Source: JAGMXM01 sp964458325
Lineage (GTDB): Bacteria > Verrucomicrobiota > Verrucomicrobiia > Limisphaerales > UBA1319
Direction of reading: 5' to 3'
Length of the DNA: 64,000 nt
Assembly (NCBI GenBank): GCA_964458325.1
Contig: CAYWIM010000007.1
Coordinates: 13,420 to 77,419 of the forward strand
In this document: piece by piece, positions 1 to 7,101 of the stretch
Layout of the letters: each line of letters opens with the position of its first letter
Numbering within the stretch: position 1 is the stretch's first letter
The notes under the pieces: model-generated
Databases searched by the model: none
The model's input: only the letters and a program-made list of their open reading frames with translations
Told to the model about the DNA's origin: nothing
Program-made: the position numbers and the translations under genes

Positions 1-59
1 GAGCCACCGTTGCGCATGGAAGGGGGATCCGTGGCGCGCGAAGCGGATGAGACCGCGCT

Positions 60-85
60 CCAGCCTCTCTTCTGCCGGAGGCTGG
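60..85 (-). terminator. Possible hairpin downstream of the entericidin-like gene
   Basis: An exact 8-bp inverted repeat (CCAGCCTC / GAGGCTGG) encloses a 10-nt loop about 32 nt after the stop of the minus-strand lipoprotein gene. No run of T follows it on the minus strand, so it may be a processing or stability hairpin, not an intrinsic terminator. Confidence 0.25.
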
Positions 86-117
86 AAGAGCCGCGCTCAC
101 TCTCGGCCGGCCAGGAA

Positions 118-273
118 CTAATCGGCGCCGCGCTGAATTCCTTCGCCGGCACTCTGGATGTCCTCTCCGAAGCCGTGGGCAGTCTTGCAGCCGACGCCGA
201 CGATGGCGAGGATCGAGGTGGCAAGGAGCAAAAGAACCAGACGTTGCACTAGTTTGAATGGAGTGGTTTTCAT
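118..273 (-). CDS. Entericidin A/B-like small lipoprotein
   Basis: This 51-residue protein starts MKTTPFKLVQ, runs through a hydrophobic stretch (residues 11-27) and reaches a cysteine at 29. The segment after the cysteine reads CKTAHGFGEDIQSAGEGIQ. That pattern (C, short Thr/Arg-type linker, GxGEDI, repeated small residues, I/Q) is the hallmark of entericidins. These are tiny cell-envelope lipoproteins, known in E. coli as a toxin/antidote pair under starvation or osmotic control. The lipobox (VGVGC) is imperfect because it lacks the usual Leu at -3. The known E. coli pair is absent: only one copy is visible. The gene stands alone, with an 18-bp palindrome 36 nt upstream of the start. The family call is firm; a toxin role here is inference. 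Confidence 0.8.
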   Translation of the reverse strand: MKTTPFKLVQRLVLLLLATSILAIVGVGCKTAHGFGEDIQSAGEGIQRGAD

Positions 274-309
274 TGGGCAATAATAAAGCCGGGAATCCGT
301 GAGTGCGCT

Positions 310-327
310 ATGGGGTGTTCACCCCAT
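310..327. repeat. 18-bp perfect palindrome, copy A (candidate operator)
   Basis: The sequence ATGGGGTGTTCACCCCAT reads as ATGGGGTGAACACCCCAT on the other strand. It is the exact reverse complement of the element at 4891-4908. It lies 36 nt upstream of the entericidin-like start codon, a position compatible with an operator or activator site. The perfect 8-bp half-sites around a 2-nt centre suggest a dimeric DNA-binding protein. Confidence 0.6.
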
Positions 328-514
328 CTCCAGGTTGCCTTTGCACCGCATCGAACGGGATCATGATTCTCGGAGGGAACAGCTTGGGCGCCGCTTTGAT
401 TTTGGCCTTCGGGAAACAAGGGTCTAAAAAGAGCTTGCCGGAAAATCTCCCTCCCGCATCCGAGGCGCGAGGGAGACTCCCCGGCAGATGAGTCCTGAGG
501 GCAGCTCAGGTCCA

Positions 515-1063
515 TTAGTTGGCGGTGCGGATCAGCGCTGCAACGCGCCGGTCGCGCGTGAGTCGCGTGTCGCCGAACGCGCCCGACTGGATCTGGGAGG
601 TCGGCACTCCCGCGGGACCGATGCGGCCCGTGGGGCCGCTGGGACCAACGAGGGTTGGACCTTGCTCGCCTGTGTATCCGGTGGTGCCTTGTGTTCCGGC
701 GGGTCCGATAGGGCCCGTGGGACCTCTGGGACCGACCGAGGCCAGACCTTGAGCGCCGGTGGCTCCGGCGATGCCTGCGCCAGGGGCGCCCGTCGCTCCG
801 GTTGGACCTGTCGGGCCCGCGGGGCCGGCAGGGCCATCGGGACCGGCCGGGCCGACCAGACTGGCCGGTTCGGCATAGCTGTGTGACCCGGAATAGCCGG
901 CGGACTTTCCCTTGTTGATGTTGCCGCGTGTTTCGACCACCTGGAACCAGCACAGGTTCTGGACGGTTTTATGGCTGCGTTGAATGGCCTTCTCCACTGC
1001 ATCCTCGATGGAGGTTGTGGAAGTTCCAGTGATTTCGATGAGTTTGTAGACAGGGTTTTTCAT
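515..1063 (-). CDS. Dodecin-like domain fused to a collagen-like repeat tail
   Basis: The protein has 182 residues. Residues 1-50 match dodecin closely (VYKLIEITGTS, then a helix SIEDAVEKAIQRSHKTVQNL, then the CWFQVVETRGNI strand). Dodecins are small flavin-binding proteins that assemble into hollow 12-mers. The conserved flavin-stacking Trp is present (W39). The third strand, normally a YQVTLKVGF-type segment that supplies a Gln, is replaced by a Gly/Ser-rich stretch (51-69). Residues 71-154 are about 26 Gly-X-Y triplets in four runs, broken by GA, SV and LV. A short non-repetitive end with charged residues follows (155-182). The frame is open throughout, and an AGAAGAG ribosome-binding site lies just before the ATG. 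Dodecin homology and the collagen repeat are both directly visible. Whether flavin binding survives is unknown. Confidence 0.8.
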   Translation of the reverse strand: MKNPVYKLIEITGTSTTSIEDAVEKAIQRSHKTVQNLCWFQVVETRGNINKGKSAGYSGSHSYAEPASLVGPAGPDGPAGPAGPTGPTGATGAPGAGIAGATGAQGLASVGPRGPTGPIGPAGTQGTTGYTGEQGPTLVGPSGPTGRIGPAGVPTSQIQSGAFGDTRLTRDRRVAALIRTAN

Positions 1064-1077
1064 ATTTACTCTTCTGG

Positions 1078-1083
1078 ATTATA
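1078..1083 (-). promoter_or_regulatory. TATAAT -10 box upstream of the dodecin-collagen gene
   Basis: A perfect TATAAT on the minus strand lies 15 nt before the start codon. No recognisable -35 hexamer sits 17 nt upstream of it. A half-intact copy of the ATGGGGTG palindrome is at 1109-1124, which could fit an activator-dependent promoter. The short implied leader is a weakness of this call. Confidence 0.35.
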
Positions 1084-1108
1084 CTACGGGATCGGCGGGT
1101 CTTTCGCC

Positions 1109-1124
1109 ATGGGGTGTAACCCTA
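1109..1124. repeat. Degenerate third copy of the ATGGGGTG palindrome
   Basis: The left half-site ATGGGGTG is exact and the right half (TAACCCTA) is degraded relative to the two perfect copies. It lies 46 nt upstream of the dodecin-collagen start, much like copy A relative to the entericidin-like gene. Confidence 0.35.
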
Positions 1125-1263
1125 CCGACCCGATCTGGCTGGCGGCCGGGGCACGCAGGGTTTCATCCTCTGGCTGGACCGATGGCGGCGATGGGGGGCC
1201 GCGACATGGCGCCCCTGAATGGATACCGATGCCGCTGCGCCGGGTCGAACTGCCGGACCGCGG

Positions 1264-4200
1264 CTATTGCGCCAGCCGGAAGAACCGATAGGGATCGTTC
1301 TTCGGAATCGGGGCGACAAAGGGGGTTGCATTCGTGCCCAGCAGCACGTCGCCCACCTTCGACCATGTGGTGAGATTCGTGGAAGATTGGACCTGGAAGA
1401 GTGTGCCGGGGGCGCCTTCGAATGCGAACTCGATGGCGCCGGCAAGGGTGAGTTGGACGCGGGTCAAATGGGGCGCGATCACGGGGGCTCCCACGGTGAC
1501 ATTGACGGGGGCTGAATCCGTTGCCAGACCAAGGTTGTCGATGGCCCGGGCGATCAGGCGCTGCTGTCCTGACGGGACACTGTTCCACGTGAATGCGTAG
1601 GGCGTCGAGGCAGTGCTGCCCAGCCATTGCGAGCCGGCATAGAACTCGACTTTTGCCACTGAGCCGTCTGGATCCACGGCGGTTGCGGCCAAAGGGAGGT
1701 TGGCGGGGGACGTGAAATGCTGGCCTTCGGCAGGGCTGGTCAGGGTGATGGAGGGGGGGAGGTTGGAGCTGAGATAGGCGCCGCGGCGGTACACCACGCC
1801 CATGGCGGCGTCCTCGAGCCAGTAGGTGGCCTCGCCGGCAGGGGTGATGGCATCGGCAGCGAGGCCCTGGTGGGCGAGCGAGTAGCCGGTCCAGGTCTCT
1901 TCATCCGGCACGGTAAAAACGATGGCTGAATCGTTGCCATTATAGCCTGGGTAAGCCAGTTCCTCGGGGGCATTCAATGCGAAGACCTCCCGGGTTTCGC
2001 CGCTGTCGAGGTTGGCGGTAAAGATCGTGCTCAGGCGAGTCCATTTGTCGATGACCTCGAAGGCAACCAGGTGGGGGTGGGCATTGCCGAGGCTGGGATT
2101 GCCGAAGTCCAGCCCCTCGTCCAGGTCGATGAGGATCCGGATGGTATCGGTGTTGACGTCGAGCGAATACAATGTCCAACTGCTCAGAACCGTGCCGTCC
2201 TGGATGCGCATCTCCGAGTAGGCGTCATAGACGATCGTCTGCCCGTCAGGGAAGAAGTCCATGACATCGGCATATTGGACAATGTCCATCCGTTCCCCAT
2301 CCAGGAGGGGCACGTAGAGGTCGATCGTCCGGCTGGTGTCGCTGAGGAAGTCATACACCGTGATCTGTCGGGTGGGATTCCCTGAGGAGTCAGTCAGCAC
2401 GAAGGCGAAGCGGTTGCCGTCGGGAGACATGGCGACCGAGTAGATCGCGCCGGGCAAACCCAGCAGCTCGGCGCCGGTCCCATCCGTTTGGATGAAACCG
2501 AGGTCGTTGTCTTCGGTCACATACACGGCAAAGGAACCGTCGCCCGAGATGGAAACCCGCCGGGGAGCAATGTACTTGATGGTGTCGAGGACGATGCCGG
2601 CCGGGCCGTCTCCCTGGGAGGAATCTCGTCGTATGAGGTAGGGACCATCGAGGAAGCCGAAGAGATCGTCATAGATCATCGCCAGGGAGAGACTGGCGTC
2701 GGGGCCTTGGACCACAGCGATGGGACCCGGATCGGGAGCTGGCGGGGCGTCGAAGATCTCCACCGCATCGAAGGCTGCGGCCGTGGCCTGGAGCTCGGCG
2801 GAGCCGGCCCCAAAAAGGGTTTCCGCAGAGTTGATGCAGCCGTGGCGCATATCGACGAACTGGGATTCTTTTTGGAGGTGGATCGTCATCGAGCGGTAAA
2901 AGATGCGGCTGGCTTTCTCGGTCCCGATCGCGTTGGGCAGGCCGTTGGCCAGGAGGTAATACGCATGATTGATGATGCTGGAATTGATGTGAACCCCGCC
3001 ATTGTCGGAGCTGGCGGCGTCGGCCAGTTTCACAAACTGGCTCATGCGCGCCGGGTAGGGCCGGCCCGGTGTGAATTCGATGCGGTTCGGATTGGCGTAG
3101 TCCTGGATGGGGCCGCCAGGCATTTGGAGGTGGGCGCCCTTGAGCCAGTCCGGGCCTCCGAGGGCAAATTGCTCGACCATTTCGCCATAGATGTCCGCCA
3201 GCGATTCGTTCAGGGCGCCGGGCTGGAGATGATAGACCAGGATGCCGCCTTCCCCCAGGCTGTTGATGACCCCATGGGTGAGCTCGTGTCCGGTCACATC
3301 GACCGATCGGGTGAAGCCATCGCCGAAAAACATGGCTTCCCCATTCCAGAAGGCGTTTGGGTAGTGGAGGCCGAAGCGCACGATGCCCACGATGTTGGCG
3401 CCTTGGTCGTCCAGCGAATTCCGATTGTGGCGCTGCCGGAAATACTCGTAGGTTTGGCCAAGCCCGAAGGCGGCGCTGACCCCGTCCGGCACCCAGCCGG
3501 CATTGGGATTGGCGGAAGTCGAATGGACCAGCCGATCCAGCTGCTGGGGCTGGGATGTCGCCGGGGTGTTTTGAGCATCGAGGATGGCGACGACGCCGCG
3601 TGATTGTTCCAGGTTGGGCGGCGTGGAGCCGGTGTCGTACATCGGATGCGAGCTGTCGATGAGGTAATACGTGGCTCCGTCCTGCCACAGGTTGAGAGTG
3701 CTGTTTTGCCCGTCGGCGCCCGTCCCTGAGCCGATGGCTGCCGCATGGCAAATTCGGTTGATTGCCATCAGGACATCCCCGGTGATCGCGTCCACCACAC
3801 AGTCCCAGATCTCGCAGACCGAACCGGCGATCCGGAATTTCCAGGCGAGCCTCGGTTCGCCGGCCAAAGGCCCGTGAATAATGAGTTGGGGGGCCGAGGC
3901 GACGGCGGTCTGCGCCAAGCCCAGGTGTGTGCGGGATTGCCGGACCGCGTCGGGCCCGGACAACTCGGGCTGGGTCGCCACGCCTTCCGGGGTGGGAACA
4001 TAGGCTCCGTCCATCAGGATGACATCGCCGGCGGGATTCAAGTGCACCGTCAGCTCACCAGGCCAGACCTCGAGGCCATGGTAATATTGCGCAAACCGCA
4101 GATGCCGGTCCCCGAGGGGATCGCGGATCCGCCCGGTCAGCGCAAGCTCCGCGTCCGAATCGGCCAGACGCAGCAGCGTTCGGTTGGCCCGAAGGAAGCG

Positions 4201-4641
4201 CCGGGCTGAGCGCAAGTCCGAATCGGCATCGAGGGCTTGGGCCTGGACGGATCTCGGCTCTAACACGCCGCCCTTGATCTGTGCCGGGGTGCCTGCGTCC
4301 GGGCGCAGCCACACTTCCACGGCTTCGCCGGTGCGGGTTCGCAGATCGGCCAGGGCATGGAGCTGACGGGGGCTGGCGCCGTAAAACCGCCTTGCGGTCG
4401 CGGGCGGTGACGATCGGGCGGCCGCCAACGGGTGACGAATCCACTCTGCAATCCGTTGTGCGATCGGGCTCTGAGCCGTCGTTTGCCATGTCGCGCCGTA
4501 CACCACCGTTTCGGTGGCGCGGGTTTCGGGCGCTTCGGTCAAGGGATGGACCTTGAATGCGGGGTCGGCCCCTGCGCTAGCGATGGATGCGAAAACAACC
4601 GTGCTCCATCCGCTGATCAGCCAACCGGCGATGATTTGCAT
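1264..4641 (-). CDS. Secreted M4 (thermolysin-like) metalloprotease with propeller and Ig-like C-terminal domains
   Basis: The protein has 1125 residues. It has an N-terminal signal peptide (about 1-24) and a propeptide region of FTP/PepSY type (about 130-290). The peptidase follows: zinc motif HELTH at 452-456, third zinc ligand in GALNESLADIYGE (E479), and the catalytic His in GGVHINSS. After about residue 660 come repeats resembling TolB/WD40-like propeller blades. Next is a bacterial Ig-like domain (SITLTSPAEGQHF ... AIDNLGLATDSAP, about 955-1050). The C-terminal module contains LFQVQSSTNLTTWSKVGD and ends YRFFRLAQ; this ending is typical of secreted verrucomicrobial proteins. Its likely role is extracellular protein degradation, with the C-terminal domains binding substrate or surface. 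M4 enzymes are usually 300-600 residues, so this one is greatly extended. Confidence 0.9.
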   Translation of the reverse strand: MQIIAGWLISGWSTVVFASIASAGADPAFKVHPLTEAPETRATETVVYGATWQTTAQSPIAQRIAEWIRHPLAAARSSPPATARRFYGASPRQLHALADLRTRTGEAVEVWLRPDAGTPAQIKGGVLEPRSVQAQALDADSDLRSARRFLRANRTLLRLADSDAELALTGRIRDPLGDRHLRFAQYYHGLEVWPGELTVHLNPAGDVILMDGAYVPTPEGVATQPELSGPDAVRQSRTHLGLAQTAVASAPQLIIHGPLAGEPRLAWKFRIAGSVCEIWDCVVDAITGDVLMAINRICHAAAIGSGTGADGQNSTLNLWQDGATYYLIDSSHPMYDTGSTPPNLEQSRGVVAILDAQNTPATSQPQQLDRLVHSTSANPNAGWVPDGVSAAFGLGQTYEYFRQRHNRNSLDDQGANIVGIVRFGLHYPNAFWNGEAMFFGDGFTRSVDVTGHELTHGVINSLGEGGILVYHLQPGALNESLADIYGEMVEQFALGGPDWLKGAHLQMPGGPIQDYANPNRIEFTPGRPYPARMSQFVKLADAASSDNGGVHINSSIINHAYYLLANGLPNAIGTEKASRIFYRSMTIHLQKESQFVDMRHGCINSAETLFGAGSAELQATAAAFDAVEIFDAPPAPDPGPIAVVQGPDASLSLAMIYDDLFGFLDGPYLIRRDSSQGDGPAGIVLDTIKYIAPRRVSISGDGSFAVYVTEDNDLGFIQTDGTGAELLGLPGAIYSVAMSPDGNRFAFVLTDSSGNPTRQITVYDFLSDTSRTIDLYVPLLDGERMDIVQYADVMDFFPDGQTIVYDAYSEMRIQDGTVLSSWTLYSLDVNTDTIRILIDLDEGLDFGNPSLGNAHPHLVAFEVIDKWTRLSTIFTANLDSGETREVFALNAPEELAYPGYNGNDSAIVFTVPDEETWTGYSLAHQGLAADAITPAGEATYWLEDAAMGVVYRRGAYLSSNLPPSITLTSPAEGQHFTSPANLPLAATAVDPDGSVAKVEFYAGSQWLGSTASTPYAFTWNSVPSGQQRLIARAIDNLGLATDSAPVNVTVGAPVIAPHLTRVQLTLAGAIEFAFEGAPGTLFQVQSSTNLTTWSKVGDVLLGTNATPFVAPIPKNDPYRFFRLAQ

Positions 4642-4690
4642 AGTGCTTGAGCGGAGAGGTGGACCCCATACTTCGGACAGGAAAACGCAG

Positions 4691-4728
4691 AAACTAATTT
4701 AGGTTTTCAGGCTCTACTGGATTAGTTT
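4691..4728. repeat. AT-rich inverted repeat upstream of the M4 protease
   Basis: AAACTAAT and ATTAGTTT form an 8-bp inverted repeat with a 22-nt loop. GGACAG (4675-4680) and CTGTCC (4741-4746) lie outside it as a further arm pair. It sits about 50-90 nt before the protease start, in a locally AT-rich stretch, and may be a regulator site or promoter region. Confidence 0.35.
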
Positions 4729-4890
4729 TGTTTGTCTTCACTGTCCTGCGTTTCTACCATGAAACCACTCCGAGGCTCCGGCGTCCAGCGCGGAGTGAGC
4801 CCCTGAGACCCGCTCGAGGTGATCGGATTGATTTAAGAACTGCAAGGCAATGCAATTCGAAGCTGGACCCGCTCGCGGCCGCGCAGCCTG

Positions 4891-4908
4891 ATGGGGTGAA
4901 CACCCCAT
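4891..4908. repeat. 18-bp perfect palindrome, copy B (candidate operator)
   Basis: ATGGGGTGAACACCCCAT is identical to copy A (310-327) read on the other strand. It lies 250 nt before the M4 protease start on one side and 175 nt before the 52-residue gene on the other. Flanking bases differ between the copies, so the conserved unit is the 18-bp core. Confidence 0.6.
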
Positions 4909-5083
4909 GGACAACTCCGGCACGCGGGTTCATGCTGGGCGCATGAGAAATCGAAGACACCCGGAGAGTGGAAAAGCGGCTGGCGCGGATCCGCTGGCTC
5001 TGTCCTCGGGAACAGAGCTAAACCAGAGTGTCAGAGACTCATGCTCGGTCACATTCTCCGCCGTCTTGCCGAAGGAGTTCGCC

Positions 5084-5242
5084 ATGAAAACCCATCGCCC
5101 CCGCAAAACACTGACCTTTGGTGATCTGATCGCAGCGGTCTATCGCGCCTGCGCCAAACGAAAGGCCGAGGGGATCGTCCGGTTTGCGGTCAATGCCCGC
5201 ATGGTGGTGTTTCAAAGCCACCAGCAGTATATGATCACTTAG
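5084..5242 (+). CDS. Small conserved hypothetical protein (52 aa)
   Basis: The protein begins MKTHRPRKTLTFGDLIAAV and is rich in Arg and Lys, with no membrane segment or signal peptide. The start is set by a strong ribosome-binding site (GAAGGAG, 7 nt before the ATG); longer upstream readings in the frame have none. I recall similar 50-60-residue proteins with an RKTLTFGDLI motif in Verrucomicrobiota, but their function is unknown. The gene converges on accD, with only 7 nt between the stop codons. Confidence 0.65.
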   Translation: MKTHRPRKTLTFGDLIAAVYRACAKRKAEGIVRFAVNARMVVFQSHQQYMIT

Positions 5243-5249
5243 GTCCGGG

Positions 5250-6176
5250 CTACGGTTCAACCCGTTCGCCGGCGCTCATGAACTGGAGATAGTCGATCAG
5301 GCTCTCCTTCATATCCTTGCGTGGCACGATGGCATCGATCAAGCCGTGCTCGAGCAGGAACTCGGCGGTTTGGAACCCAGGCGGCAGCTCGGATTGGGTC
5401 GTATCCTTGATCACGCGGGGGCCCGCGAAACCGATCATCGCGCCCGGCTCGGCCAGGATCAGGTCGCCGAGGCTGGCGAAGCTGGCCATCACGCCGGCGG
5501 TGGTGGGATGGGTGAGCACGCTGATATAAGGGAGCTTTTTTCGGGCGTGATAGCCGAGGGCGCCGCTGGTCTTGGCCATCTGCATCAAGCTGAACATGCC
5601 TTCGTACATCCGGGCGCCGCCGCTGGTCGAAATGATCACCAGGGGCAATCCCTTGCCGGTGGCGGTCTCGATCAGCCGGGTCACCTTCTCCCCCACGACC
5701 GATCCCATCGAGCCGCCCAGGAAGCTGAAATCCATCACACCCAGCGCGAGTCGGACATCGCCGATGCGGCCGATGCCGGTGACGATGGCGTCCTTGAGGC
5801 CGGTGGTGTTCTGGTAGCTTTCGAGCTTGCTGCGATACGAGGCCGCTCCCGTGAACTCGAGGATGTCGACGCTGGCCATGCCCGCGTCCATTTCCTGGAA
5901 CGAACAGGTCTCGACCAGGGAATGAATGCGTTCGCGGGCGCCGATGGGGAAATGATGGCTGCAGGACTGGCAAACCTTGAAGTTCTCATCCAGCTCCTTG
6001 TCGTAGAGCATGGTGGTGCACTTCGGGCATTTGGTCCAGATGCCCTCCGGGATGTCGCGCTTGCGGACGTTGCCCAACCGGGGTTTCTTGGGGAAAGCGC
6101 TGGGCGGAGGCGCGACTTTGGCCGGCTCATTGGTTTCGACCCCGAGAGTTTTCCGGGCAAACGGCGTGGTGGCCAT
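5250..6176 (-). CDS. accD: Acetyl-CoA carboxylase carboxyltransferase subunit beta
   Basis: AccD and AccA together transfer the carboxyl group from carboxy-biotin to acetyl-CoA, giving malonyl-CoA for fatty-acid synthesis. The 308-residue length is normal. The N-terminal four-cysteine zinc ribbon is visible (CPKCTTMLYDKELDENFKVC...C, about 48-70), as is the crotonase-type core with GARMYEGMFSLMQMAKTSGA and the C-terminal IDAIVPRKDM segment. accA is not in the window. No good Shine-Dalgarno precedes the ATG. The gene runs in the same direction as comF, 60 nt downstream of it. Confidence 0.95.
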   Translation of the reverse strand: MATTPFARKTLGVETNEPAKVAPPPSAFPKKPRLGNVRKRDIPEGIWTKCPKCTTMLYDKELDENFKVCQSCSHHFPIGARERIHSLVETCSFQEMDAGMASVDILEFTGAASYRSKLESYQNTTGLKDAIVTGIGRIGDVRLALGVMDFSFLGGSMGSVVGEKVTRLIETATGKGLPLVIISTSGGARMYEGMFSLMQMAKTSGALGYHARKKLPYISVLTHPTTAGVMASFASLGDLILAEPGAMIGFAGPRVIKDTTQSELPPGFQTAEFLLEHGLIDAIVPRKDMKESLIDYLQFMSAGERVEP

Positions 6177-6236
6177 ATATGATTTTTGGTGAGCGGCGTT
6201 GGTTCTTCGGGCATTCCGCCCGCATGCTGTGCCATA

Positions 6237-6998
6237 TTACCAGAGTCCCCGGGCGACGGTCCAGACCGACACGCGAGCCGCGCCAGCCTTCCGGAGGGCG
6301 GTCGCGCAGGCGCTGGTGGTGGCGCCTGTGGTCAGCACATCATCGACCAGGACGACCCGTGCCCCGCGGAGATCGATTTCCTCCGGCACCTGGAAAGCCC
6401 GGCGCACATTGTCGATCCGGCCGGCTCGGCTCAACTGAGTCTGGGTGTGCGTCCGCGCAATCCGCTTGAGCCAGCGGGATTGGACCGGCAGGCCGGTCGC
6501 CTCTCCCAGCCGCCAGGCCAATCGCTCGGCCTGATTGAACTCGCGCTCGCGCAGGCGGACGGGGTGCAGCGGGACCGGCACGAGCGCGTCCCAGGATTCA
6601 TCCTCGAGGGTTGGCCGGGCAGCCGCCGTCAAGAGCTCCGCCAGGAAAGGCTCGAACCAGAGCGCCCTCCCATATTTGTATCGATGGACGACCTCCAGGA
6701 TCATCCCCTGGGCGGAGACGGCCGACCGGGCCCAGGCGAATTGGAGGTCGAGCTCGCGGCAGTTGGCGCACTCGAAACGCACGGTGATGTCGCCGGCGAA
6801 CGGCAGGCCGCACCGCTCGCAGAAAGGGGGCTGGATCCACCGCACCTGCCGCCGGCATTCCTCGCCGATGTACCCCTGCGCCGCCGTGGCCGATTCACGG
6901 GCGCAATGCTGGCAATTTTCCGGATACAGCAGGCTCAGCCCCGTTCCCAGCCAGCCCCGCCACCCGCCCCCTCCAGCCGTCTGCAGCCAACTCCTCAT
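6237..6998 (-). CDS. comF: ComF family phosphoribosyltransferase-like protein
   Basis: The protein has 253 residues. The N-terminal double zinc-ribbon region has paired cysteines (CQHC, then CERCGLPF ... CANC). The C-terminal type I phosphoribosyltransferase domain carries the PRPP loop VVLVDDVLTTGATTSA. ComF is needed for DNA uptake in naturally competent bacteria, probably at the inner face of the membrane. Homologues are also widespread in bacteria not known to be competent. No other competence gene is visible nearby. It is divergent from the CHASE2 cyclase gene across a 103-nt gap. Confidence 0.9.
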   Translation of the reverse strand: MRSWLQTAGGGGWRGWLGTGLSLLYPENCQHCARESATAAQGYIGEECRRQVRWIQPPFCERCGLPFAGDITVRFECANCRELDLQFAWARSAVSAQGMILEVVHRYKYGRALWFEPFLAELLTAAARPTLEDESWDALVPVPLHPVRLREREFNQAERLAWRLGEATGLPVQSRWLKRIARTHTQTQLSRAGRIDNVRRAFQVPEEIDLRGARVVLVDDVLTTGATTSACATALRKAGAARVSVWTVARGLW

Positions 6999-7101
6999 GT
7001 TTCTCCGGTGGATGGCATCAGGTTACGCGCCTGCGGGCGTTGCGCCAAGCACAGATTCTCCGGGCTTGAGCTCGAAGCCGAAACATGGATCTATTAAGCG
7101 C

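Larger units (their letters stand above)
4642..5083. other. Non-coding region between the M4 protease and a small conserved gene
   Basis: About 440 nt carry no convincing gene. The region holds an inverted repeat (AAACTAAT / ATTAGTTT at 4691-4698 and 4721-4728) in an AT-richer patch just upstream of the protease, and the second perfect 18-bp palindrome at 4891-4908. It probably contains divergent promoters. Confidence 0.5.

Noticed and set aside
710..850. DNA-level tandem repeat or CRISPR-like pattern
   Set aside because: The periodicity is 9 nt and protein-driven (Gly-X-Y codons); no spacer/repeat structure is present.
270..953. Large open frames overlapping the dodecin-collagen gene in other frames and on the other strand
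   Set aside because: The GC-rich Gly-X-Y codons leave all frames open; these readings have no start signals and give low-complexity Arg/Pro/Ser protein.
2488..3603. 371-codon plus-strand open frame
   Set aside because: It runs antisense through the M4 protease, whose HELTH and other motifs are on the opposite strand. High GC at third positions explains the open frame.
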